A stretch of DNA of 32,945 nt from Oscillospiraceae bacterium. Its GTDB lineage: Bacteria > Bacillota > Clostridia > Oscillospirales > Ruminococcaceae. The notes under the pieces were generated by a model. That model was not told where the DNA came from. It did not search any database and saw only the letters and a program-made list of their open reading frames with translations. The translations under genes were made by a program, and so were the position numbers. Of this stretch, positions 1 through 5,779 are shown one piece after another; the first letter of the stretch is position 1; every line of letters starts with the position of its first letter. Location of the stretch: contig JAGBAZ010000007.1 of the NCBI GenBank assembly GCA_018110905.1, positions 1 through 32,945 on the forward strand. The letters are read 5' to 3'.

Positions 1-240
1 GTATGGGGAGGGGACGGAGGGAACGCTGACCAAATCATGCCTACGGCTTGGCACACATCTTGCTTGCATATTTCCCGCCATGCAGCACAAAGCCCCCTCG
101 ACATACGACAGTATGCCTTCGGGGGACTTTGCACCACCTGACGAAAAATCTGTCGGCGCAATCTATGCACCAGATTAGGTCATCGCTCCCTCAAACAGCT
201 TATTTACCAATCAGTAATCCCGACACTACCCCCTTTTAAG
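1..240. other. Non-coding block downstream of parB
   Basis: No convincing gene is visible. The block is GC-richer than the cargo further right and contains an imperfect hairpin (positions 89-130). It lies between parB and whatever precedes it in the element. In integrative conjugative elements such non-coding, hairpin-rich blocks can contain oriT, but no nick site or relaxase is visible here, so this is only a possibility. A 63-codon frame at 48-239 has no ribosome-binding site and low-complexity content; I do not regard it as a gene. Confidence 0.4.
89..130. repeat. Imperfect inverted repeat (hairpin)
   Basis: AAAG and CCCCC at 89-97 pair with GGGGG and CTTT at 121-130 across one bulged A. 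CATAC at 102-106 pairs with GTATG at 111-115 around a GACA loop. There is no T-run on either side, so it is not a simple terminator. It could be a protein-binding or oriT-type structure. Confidence 0.5.
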
Positions 241-1179
241 TTATCTCTCCATACTGTTTTTCATTCGCTGAATGTACCGAGAATAATATTCAAGCGCTTT
301 CAAAATATATTCTTCGGTTTTGTTTTCCGGAACTGTTGAGGGGATAAACCTCCGCAGTTTTTCGGTTTTAATGCTGACTTTTTCTTTTTGGTTGGATTTC
401 TCCTCGCTTAAAATTGATTCTATCACCTCCGCTGTAAGTTTCCCGTTTTGGGAAAAGTTCTTCATTTTAATTGCCTGTGCAAGAGAAGGGGTCGCATCGA
501 AACATTCAATGCTTTCCAGCAGATTTTCCTGTTCCTCCTTTCTTAAAAATGATATCTCCACCGCCGGACGGAAAGCTATTCGCCCCTCATCAACTAAATC
601 CAATATCTCGGGCAATAACTCCGTCAAGCGAATGTAACGCTGTATTTGGGTTTTTCCGTCAGGTGAATTTTTCGCTACAAGTTCATCGGAACGTAACCTC
701 GTCCCCACTGGGGACGAAGTTAAATCCGTTCTTTGTCCCTGCCTTTTCAGAGCTTCAAGCTTCATTTTATAAGAAAAAGCCTTTTCGCTGGGCAAAATCA
801 CGCTGCGCTGCAGGTTTGATTCCACCATTAAAATAACGGCTTCGTCCCTTGTAAGGTTTCTTATCTCCGCTTTCACGGTTTTAAGCCCTGCAAGTTGTGA
901 AGCCGTTTTTCTTCTGTGACCGGAAACTATTTCATAACGTCCGTCCTCTTTTGTTCTCAATATTATCGGGGTAATTACTCCACGTTCTTTGATGCTCTGT
1001 ACAAGCTCCGCCATATCCTCGTTCATTTTAACTTTGAACGGGTGGTCGGGGAAATCGTCTATTTCCGATAGGGGAATATCGTGAATTTTCGGCAGATGGT
1101 TTTCCGTCCTTTCCGTTTCACTCATAAAAAGTTCATCGAACCCCGTCAGACCAAGATCGAGCTCTTTCCCTTTGTTCAA
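241..1179 (-). CDS. parB: ParB/Spo0J-family partition protein
   Basis: A 312-aa ParB-family protein. The N-terminal ParB/sulfiredoxin-like domain covers roughly residues 32-125 and includes SGHRRKTA, the counterpart of the GERRxRA nucleotide-binding motif, here with His for the usual Glu. The central part (about 125-235) is the helical DNA-binding region, and the C-terminus is a short charged helical tail. It starts at a TTG eight to nine bases after GGAGG. It overlaps the end of parA by 47 bases, so the two are cotranscribed and probably translationally coupled. Family knowledge: ParB binds parS and loads ParA for segregation; in integrative elements the pair stabilises the excised circle. 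No parS was identified. Its base composition differs from both the AT-rich cargo and the chromosome to the right. Confidence 0.85.
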   Translation of the reverse strand: MNKGKELDLGLTGFDELFMSETERTENHLPKIHDIPLSEIDDFPDHPFKVKMNEDMAELVQSIKERGVITPIILRTKEDGRYEIVSGHRRKTASQLAGLKTVKAEIRNLTRDEAVILMVESNLQRSVILPSEKAFSYKMKLEALKRQGQRTDLTSSPVGTRLRSDELVAKNSPDGKTQIQRYIRLTELLPEILDLVDEGRIAFRPAVEISFLRKEEQENLLESIECFDATPSLAQAIKMKNFSQNGKLTAEVIESILSEEKSNQKEKVSIKTEKLRRFIPSTVPENKTEEYILKALEYYSRYIQRMKNSMER

Positions 1180-1951
1180 GCGTAAGCACCTCCTTTACAA
1201 AGTTTTCGTAAGCTGCCGCAACCTTGCCGTTCTTATCGTGTGCGAAAATGCTTTTACCCGAAACGGTGCTTTCTGCGGCTTTTACCGAAAAGGGGATTTG
1301 TGTATCGAAAACCCTAATATTCTCTCCCACGGTTTTACGAAGAGCCCCGATAATTGACTTTGCATTGTTAGTTCTGCTGTCCACCATTGTGAAGAGTATG
1401 CCGTCAATTTTGAGTTTGGGGTTTATTTGGCGTTTGACCCTCGCAATGGATTTGAACAGCAAGTCCAACCCTTTTGTGGACAAAAAATTAGGCTGCGACG
1501 GAATGATCACGCTATCCGCAGCAGCCAAGGCATTGACCGTAAGCATACTCAGCGACGGCATACAGTTAATCAGCACATATTCATAATTTTGCTTCACGCT
1601 TTCAATGTATCGCTTGAGCACGAACTCACGGCTCATAGTATTAAACAGCGACACCTCAAAAGCAGACAGCTCAATGTTCGCCGGAACGAAGTCCACACCT
1701 TCGGCGGTCTGTATTACCGATCTTGACGGTTCTCTGTCCTCTGCCACATCCCGCAGCACCGTTGCCAGCGTTTCTTCAAGCTCGTCCTGCCGCTTAATAC
1801 CAAGGCTGACAGTCAAGCTGCCCTGCGGGTCTGCATCAATTAGCAGGACACGCTTACCGGCTTTAGCCAAGCCTACACCAAGGCTGACGGCGGTCGTTGT
1901 CTTTCCGACACCTCCTTTCTGATTTGTGATTGCGATTACTTTCGGATTTAT
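1133..1951 (-). CDS. parA: ParA/Soj-family ATPase, probable ATA start
   Basis: A ParA-type deviant Walker ATPase, about 272 aa if read from an ATA at 1949-1951. The Walker A box KGGVGKTT is at residues 12-19 and the Walker A' segment LLIDADPQGS follows. Between the in-frame upstream stop and the Walker box there is no ATG, GTG or TTG; the first standard start is a TTG at 1868-1870, which would delete the P-loop. The ATA sits eight bases after a perfect GGAGG, where a start should be, so I infer initiation there (or at an ATC two codons upstream). The alternative is a start-codon mutation that has inactivated the gene. It pairs with parB in one operon and would drive segregation of the excised element. 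Confidence 0.8.
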   Translation of the reverse strand: MNPKVIAITNQKGGVGKTTTAVSLGVGLAKAGKRVLLIDADPQGSLTVSLGIKRQDELEETLATVLRDVAEDREPSRSVIQTAEGVDFVPANIELSAFEVSLFNTMSREFVLKRYIESVKQNYEYVLINCMPSLSMLTVNALAAADSVIIPSQPNFLSTKGLDLLFKSIARVKRQINPKLKIDGILFTMVDSRTNNAKSIIGALRKTVGENIRVFDTQIPFSVKAAESTVSGKSIFAHDKNGKVAAAYENFVKEVLTLEQRERARSWSDGVR

Positions 1952-1975
1952 GGGGATGACCTCCTTTCAAAATTT
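1907..1975 (-). repeat. Copy 1 of a degenerate repeat (parA 5' end)
   Basis: The parA ribosome-binding site and first codons recur in decayed form at 2438-2495. The best conserved stretch is ATTTGTGATTG (1922-1932). See the second copy. Confidence 0.6.
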
Positions 1976-1976
1976 A

Positions 1977-2005
1977 TTGTTGGCGGATAAAAAATATGGT
2001 ATAAT
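1977..2005 (+). promoter_or_regulatory. Sigma-A promoter for the 126-aa membrane protein
   Basis: TTGTTG (1977-1982) and TATAAT (2000-2005) are separated by 17 bp and lead into the gene starting at 2033. The region also contains the divergent parA leader. Confidence 0.7.
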
Positions 2006-2032
2006 TAAATTATCAAAACAGGGGGTAATTTT

Positions 2033-2413
2033 ATGGAAAAACTTTTTCAGGATATTCTTCTTTCTGAAGCTATTAATCTCTATTTCCCTGAATTTGCTTT
2101 TATTATATTTTCTGCCATTTTCACAGGTGGGATATATTTTTTCCTAAAATCACGATATAGTATTAGCGACCATTGTCTATCTTTCATATTAGCTATTTTA
2201 TTTTTTGTATATCCATTCTTATCCGGGAAAATTGATATCAGCTTGGAAGTATGTAGTTCTTGGATAGTAAGTTACATAGTCCCCTATGAAGAACTTTCAA
2301 CATTAAATATGATATTTATACAACTTACTAAAGCAGCGATTTTTTCTTTGTTTGAAATAATTCTAAGTTTTTCTATATTAGAATTTTGCAAATATAAGGG
2401 ATTCGATAATTAA
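2033..2413 (+). CDS. Small three-helix membrane protein, unknown
   Basis: A 126-aa protein I do not recognise. Three hydrophobic segments are visible at roughly residues 18-38, 47-64 and 94-118, with a polar, acidic loop between the second and third. It has no signal peptide. It has its own promoter and a GGGGGT ribosome-binding site seven bases before ATG. It is AT-rich, unlike parAB, and is bracketed by two copies of the parA 5' end, so it appears to have been inserted next to parA by a duplication or recombination event. Its position among mobile-element cargo beside a nucleotide-sensor-like gene makes a defence or addiction role possible, but that is inference only. Confidence 0.65.
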   Translation: MEKLFQDILLSEAINLYFPEFAFIIFSAIFTGGIYFFLKSRYSISDHCLSFILAILFFVYPFLSGKIDISLEVCSSWIVSYIVPYEELSTLNMIFIQLTKAAIFSLFEIILSFSILEFCKYKGFDN

Positions 2414-2751
2414 GCATTAAAAGCAACTATATTATAAGACCTCTTTTCTTATTTGTGATTGCTTTTTGATTTATAGGTAGAACCTCTTTTTCTAAAAATG
2501 TTGCATTTTTGTTGCAAATTTCGTCTTAATATATTAAATGGCAAAATTTTTGTCGATTTTTGTAAAATTTTTTGTTGCACTTTGGGATATTGAGGGTTTT
2601 AATATATAAGAGGAGTTTTGTAATTCTTAAACGTATAATAATTCAATAAATTTCTCGTAAAACCAATTAAACAAAGAGGTGAAAATATAAAGTAAAATAA
2701 ACTTTGTATTAAAATATTTCAAAACATAATAATATTTGGAGGCATTTCGCA
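2414..2751. other. AT-rich intergenic stretch with parA remnant
   Basis: This holds the decayed parA 5' copy (2438-2495), then very AT-rich sequence and an isolated TATAAT (2634-2639) without a clear -35. The ribosome-binding site TTTGGAGG for the next gene follows. No gene is visible in it. Confidence 0.6.
2438..2495 (-). repeat. Copy 2 of a degenerate repeat (decayed parA 5' end)
   Basis: On the minus strand this reads AGAGGTT, then ATAAAT and codons resembling the parA N-terminus (I-N-x-K-x-I-T-N), then it degenerates. It aligns with 1907-1975 with one short gap and shares ATTTGTGATTG exactly (2451-2461). It retains ATA where parA has its proposed start. Confidence 0.6.
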
Positions 2752-4139
2752 ATGAACCATACCGCTTATCAGTCAAGGAAAAATCTAGCAATCAAAGAGT
2801 TTCAATACATTTTAGAAAATTATATTCTGCCATTAATCAATGTTGATGGTAAATTAGTATTGAAGTGTGAACCTACAAGATCACAAAATTTAAAGAGCCA
2901 TATCAAATGTTATGAAAAAAGAGGTGAACATTTCATTTATTTTTTCCCAGCATTAGCAACACCGCAATTCCATTTTCGCGTAAAGACCCAAAATCCTAAT
3001 CAAGATTTTGGGGTTGCGGAAATGATAATAAGAGAAATATTGCTTGTTAGTAGCTTTGATTATCGTAGTGATACATTTGATAAAGTAAATTCTTATGACA
3101 GAAATAATATATATAGAAACGCTAAATTTGATGTTGCCTTTGAAGTTGGCCTTTGTGCGTGGTTAGGTAGTGCATGTATTTATGAATTGATCCAAAGGCT
3201 TCGTATATGGTCTCAAAAGACATATGAAGGAAATCATATGGCTTTTGGCTTTATTATTGATTCTACCCAAAACTCAAAAGGTTCTGTTGATTATGTAAAA
3301 TTTCTAAAAAGTAATCATAGTGCGGTATTTACAGATGGCATAATTTCTGGCATAAAACTTGATTGTAAAGGCAAAATTGTTAAATATTTTTCTGCTATAC
3401 AAGAGCATACTCCAAACTCTAATCACACATCTTGGACTCCATATGAATTTTTGGATTTTACCAATATGTGTAGGTCAGAAAGTGGTTCCAATTGGGTTGG
3501 AGTAATTATGCAAAGCAACGGAGATATTCTTATTTTTAAATCTCAAACACTTATTTTTGTAAAGCGAAACGGTAAATGGATGTATTTAGATTCATATACC
3601 ATACATACAATAATCGGAGAAAGATATTTATGTGGTAATTCTGATATCAGTGATCTAGACAAAAAAGTTTTTGCTGATGAGCTGTATTTATCCATATTAG
3701 ATACATCCTTTGCACATACTGGTGGATGTATCGCCGTTGTTGATAGTGAATATGTGAGTACTGTTGAAAAAATTGTTTCCCAGATGATTCATTAGATGAC
3801 GAAGCAAAAATAACAGAAAAAAAAGAAATTATTAGACAATTAATAAAAACTGGTACGATTGATGGTCAAAGGCAATATTTTCAATATTTAGACAGAAAAC
3901 TACGATTAGAATTATTAAGTCTTGATGGCGCTACGGTGTTAGATTCGTCCGGAAAAATATTATGTGCTGGTGCAATTGTTAAGATTAATGGCGGTAGCGA
4001 AGAAGGTGCTAGGTTAGCTGCGACAAAGGAACTTTCAAAATATGGACTAGCTATAAAAATTTCTATGGATGGAAGTATACGTTGTTTCGTTTCAAAAGGC
4101 AAAGAAAAGAACCCTACAGAAATATTTAAAACTTTATGA
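2752..4139 (+). pseudogene. DAC/DisA_N-like sensor protein, frameshifted
   Basis: The first frame (2752-3795, 347 aa) ends in TAG shortly after HTGGCIAVVDSE. The frame one base back is open from there to TGA at 4137-4139 and encodes LSLDGATVLDSSGKILCAGA, then EEGARLAATKEL and a GLAIKISMDGSI strand. Together (about 460 aa) this resembles diadenylate-cyclase-type (DisA_N) folds. The DGA motif is kept but the GTRHRAA motif is replaced by EGARLAA, so I expect a non-catalytic nucleotide sensor like the DAC-derived domains described in nucleotide-signalling conflict systems. The break needs a -1 shift near 3768-3783, next to A and T/C runs, with no canonical slippery heptamer. A one-base deletion, an assembly error or programmed shifting would each fit. 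The start has a good GGAGG. Confidence 0.6.
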
Positions 4140-4180
4140 TTGTAAAAATTTCTATAAATCAAGAAGTTTTAAATTATTTA

Positions 4181-4209
4181 TTGACAAAACGAATAAATTG
4201 GTATATAAT
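4181..4209 (+). promoter_or_regulatory. Consensus sigma-A promoter of the antisense RNA
   Basis: A perfect TTGACA (4181-4186), a 17-bp spacer and a perfect TATAAT (4204-4209). It is the strongest promoter visible in the window and no protein gene follows it, which implies a non-coding transcript. Confidence 0.85.
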
Positions 4210-4215
4210 TTATAT

Positions 4216-4340
4216 ACTTAAATTGACGGGGATAGAATCTTCCGTCAGCGTTCGTCTTGAGCCAGGATTAAACTCTTTCCAACTCAATAGATGAGCAAAG
4301 ACAAGAACTAGTGTAGACCACGAAGTTCTTGTCTTTTTTT
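4216..4340 (+). ncRNA. Putative small RNA antisense to the 16S rRNA 5' end
   Basis: A transcript of about 125 nt is bounded by a consensus promoter and a 13-bp terminator. It has no reading frame longer than six codons with a start. Positions 4242-4276 (35 nt) are complementary to the conserved 5' end of bacterial 16S rRNA, roughly E. coli positions 8-42 and covering the classic 27F primer site. Against that conserved sequence 32 positions are Watson-Crick and the other three (4245, 4257, 4270) are U facing G, which still pair. A small hairpin, TGACGG (4224-4229) with CCGTCA (4242-4247), precedes the target-like segment. Reading the other strand as a relic 16S fragment is possible, but promoter and terminator both point to the plus strand. 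Function is unknown; interference with rRNA processing or ribosome assembly is inference. Confidence 0.65.
4297..4340 (+). terminator. Rho-independent terminator of the small RNA
   Basis: A 13-bp perfect stem (4297-4309 with 4324-4336), a 14-nt loop and a run of T to 4340. There is no T-run on the opposite side, so it acts in the plus direction. Confidence 0.85.
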
Positions 4341-4389
4341 GTTTGTAATAATTAATAATAAAATTTATAATATATAAATTAGCATTTTA

Positions 4390-4428
4390 AAGTAAAAGCA
4401 GCCCCTACCAAAAGGCTGCTTTTACTTT
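4390..4428. terminator. Hairpin at the end of the 54-aa gene
   Basis: A 15-bp perfect stem: AAAGTAAAAGCAGCC (4390-4404) pairs with 4414-4428. It overlaps the last codons and stop of the 54-aa gene. T-rich flanks on both sides suggest a bidirectional terminator separating it from the small RNA. Confidence 0.65.
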
Positions 4429-4569
4429 ACTCACTTTTTCAATTATTTCATCTACAATATAACTATCTCCATTATTTTGTATCAATCTATTTCTAAATTC
4501 TACAAGGCTCAGCATAAGTATTCTTTTTTCATTCCCGTCTAAAACAAGATAAACTTTTTTCTCTTTCAT
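4405..4569 (-). CDS. 54-aa element protein, coupled to the HTH gene
   Basis: A small protein that starts MKEKKVYLVLDGNEKRIL and ends KAAFW. It is mostly helical and charged, with no membrane segment. It begins at an ATG (4567-4569) inside the ATGA overlap with the stop of the HTH gene upstream, so it is translated by coupling. The pattern (VYLVLxxxEKRxLxxSLxxFRNxLI) looks like a family of short conserved proteins common in Firmicutes integrative elements, as I recall it; the function is not known to me. Coupling to an excisionase-like gene suggests a role in element maintenance or excision. Confidence 0.7.
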   Translation of the reverse strand: MKEKKVYLVLDGNEKRILMLSLVEFRNRLIQNNGDSYIVDEIIEKVSKVKAAFW

Positions 4570-5219
4570 ATTTCATTATCTCCGAAAGACAGGCTTTCAA
4601 TGTAAGTACTTTGGTTTGGCAATTGACTGCCAATAATTAAATTATGTATTTCGTTGTTAAATTCTATGTGCCGTTCGGATTTTATTTTAATATCTCTAAA
4701 AGCTTCACTGCACAAAAATTTTAACATCCAAGGTTTTGGTATCCTAAAAGAGCGTTTAAAATTAAATGATCGTAACTTTCCTTTTTGACACCACTTAACC
4801 ACACTTGCCGTTGCATAACCGGTTATTCGTGATACATCATCAGTGGTTAAAACATCTTGCTCGCTATCTAAAAGAGCCTTGTAAAACCTCCTAGTAACTA
4901 TCATAAGCTCTTCTCTCGAAACGCACTCGTTTTTAATGGAAAATTCATTGCAACTCGTATTGGTTTTGACATAATAATTTTTATGCGGCTTATACTTTTT
5001 AGGGTTTCGATCTCGGTGTTTTAGGTAAGTTATCACATCTACTGTTTTAACGAGAAAACGGTGTGTTTTTTGTCCGGTATCTATGCTTGGTACTGTACCG
5101 CTTTCCAATAAGAACAGACAAGTCTTCTTGCTGATATGGCAAAGTATTCGCATCTGTTCTTTGGATATGTACTCTGGATAGTTTGTTAGAATTTCATCGC
5201 ATTGTTCTTTTGTTATCAT
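4566..5219 (-). CDS. Double-HTH excisionase-like DNA-binding protein
   Basis: A 217-aa protein with two MerR/excisionase-type (HTH_17-like) units. The first, at about residues 18-68, runs ISKEQMRILCHISKKT to YL; the second, at about 128-175, runs LTTDDVSRITGYATASVVKW to FL. A basic linker joins them and the tail is polar. I chose the ATG at 5217-5219 because AAAGGAGAA precedes it; an open frame continues upstream to 5390 but lacks a ribosome-binding site and crosses repeated sequence. It lies about 300 bp from the attachment site with TTCTCTCC repeats just upstream, which suits a recombination directionality factor or a regulator of excision. A transcriptional repressor is the alternative. 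Confidence 0.7.
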   Translation of the reverse strand: MITKEQCDEILTNYPEYISKEQMRILCHISKKTCLFLLESGTVPSIDTGQKTHRFLVKTVDVITYLKHRDRNPKKYKPHKNYYVKTNTSCNEFSIKNECVSREELMIVTRRFYKALLDSEQDVLTTDDVSRITGYATASVVKWCQKGKLRSFNFKRSFRIPKPWMLKFLCSEAFRDIKIKSERHIEFNNEIHNLIIGSQLPNQSTYIESLSFGDNEI

Positions 5220-5460
5220 GGTGTTCTCCTTTATAAATTTATTTAGGTATAACCATAAAATTAACAATGCTTTTGAGTATAAAATGTTGCTTTGGTTCTC
5301 TCCAAATTCTCTCCAAATCATCGAGTTCTCTCCTAAAACCGGTAAATTCTCTCTTTTTTCCAAAATTTTCAGCGGTTTTTGTGAGTTCAAATATTTCGCA
5401 ATATAAAGCCATTTGTTTTAATCAAGCGGCGTATTTAAGCAATATTTTGGGAACAAAAAA
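5220..5460. other. Intergenic control region between HTH gene and att
   Basis: AT-rich sequence with the HTH gene leader at its left and the TTCTCTCC repeats in its middle. I see no gene here and no integrase gene, which must lie at the other end of the element or elsewhere. Confidence 0.5.
5296..5354. repeat. Four direct TTCTCTCC repeats
   Basis: Copies begin at 5296, 5307, 5326 and 5347 (the last ends in T rather than C). Spacings are 11, 19 and 21 bases, close to one or two helical turns, so bound proteins would sit on one face. They precede the HTH gene and are about 170 bp from the attachment site. They are likely sites for an excisionase, integrase or autoregulator. Confidence 0.65.
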
Positions 5461-5515
5461 TTGGCATTAGAGTAAACTAAAGTGAACTAAAATACACTAA
5501 ATTGCTTTGGCATTA
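5461..5515. repeat. Arm-type repeats next to the attachment site
   Basis: Three tandem 10-bp units, AGTAAACTAA, AGTGAACTAA and AATACACTAA (5471-5500), are framed by two direct copies of TTGGCATTA (5461-5469 and 5507-5515). The 10-bp period and position directly beside the tRNA fragment match arm-type binding sites of tyrosine recombinases. Confidence 0.65.
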
Positions 5516-5520
5516 AAACA

Positions 5521-5578
5521 CTCGAAATCGTTTTGTCCTTAGCCGGGCACGTGGGTTCGAATCCCACCATCTCCGCCA
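5521..5578 (+). other. Attachment site: 3' half of tRNA-Ser(CGA)
   Basis: The anticodon loop CTCGAAA (anticodon CGA) at 5521-5527 is followed by the 3' anticodon stem TCGTT. Next come a long class II variable arm (TGTCC with GGGCA), the T arm GTGGG-TTCGAAT-CCCAC (5551-5567), acceptor CATCTCC, discriminator G and CCA (5576-5578). The 5' half is absent: the bases before the loop, AAACA, cannot pair with TCGTT. This is what an element leaves when it integrates at the anticodon loop and displaces the gene's 3' end. The intact gene should be at the element's other end, outside the window. The predicted 5' acceptor is GGAGATG, close to the two tRNA-Ser genes at 24.7-24.9 kb. Confidence 0.8.
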
Positions 5579-5582
5579 TACA

Positions 5583-5612
5583 AAACAGCTTCCCATTTGG
5601 GGAGCTGTTTTT
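5583..5612 (+). terminator. Terminator after the tRNA fragment
   Basis: AAACAGCTTCCC pairs with GGGGAGCTGTTT around ATTT, followed by T residues. It is probably the original terminator of the tRNA-Ser gene. Confidence 0.8.
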
Positions 5613-5725
5613 GCATTTACGGTGCGGATGAGAACCCACCGGTGAGTATCTGACGCCCCAAAAATATGAGCCTTGCGAAATATTTTTGGCCGGCGGAAGC
5701 AATCCGCGAAGTGGAACGCAGCGGA
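5613..5725. other. Spacer between two tRNA-end copies
   Basis: No gene is seen. The 113 bases lie between the displaced tRNA end with its terminator and a second 19-bp copy of the tRNA end. It may be the residue of an earlier insertion. Confidence 0.4.
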
Positions 5726-5744
5726 AATCCCACCATCTCCGCCA
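5726..5744 (+). repeat. Second copy of the tRNA-Ser 3' end (19 bp)
   Basis: AATCCCACCATCTCCGCCA repeats positions 5560-5578 exactly, but the T-loop and everything 5' of it are gone. It too is followed at once by a terminator. It looks like a relic attachment site from a previous integration at the same tRNA. Confidence 0.75.
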
Positions 5745-5745
5745 A

Positions 5746-5778
5746 GAAAAAAACTCCCCTGGTGGGGAGTTTTTTTCT
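5746..5778. terminator. Terminator shared by relic tRNA end and M20 gene
   Basis: AAAAAAACTCCCC pairs with GGGGAGTTTTTTT around TGGT. A-runs and T-runs on the two sides let it act in both directions, ending the minus-strand peptidase gene as well. Confidence 0.8.
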
Positions 5779-5779
5779 T

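Noticed and set aside
3768..3790. Canonical -1 slippery heptamer in the DAC-like gene
   Set aside because: GTTTCCC and the A-run are present but not in the X XXY YYZ phase, and no downstream hairpin is obvious. Programmed shifting is therefore not the preferred explanation.
4242..4276. A 16S rRNA gene fragment on the minus strand
   Set aside because: Only about 35 nt match, the flanks are unrelated to 16S, and promoter and terminator face the other way. Treated as an antisense RNA core instead, with relic origin left open.
5521..5578. A complete tRNA gene
   Set aside because: The 5' half, including the D arm and 5' acceptor strand, is missing, and the bases before the anticodon loop do not pair with the 3' stem.
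5487..5702. A 71-codon minus-strand frame containing MVGFEPT
   Set aside because: This is the well-known spurious translation of the reverse strand of a tRNA T arm and 3' end. It has no ribosome-binding site and overlaps the attachment site.
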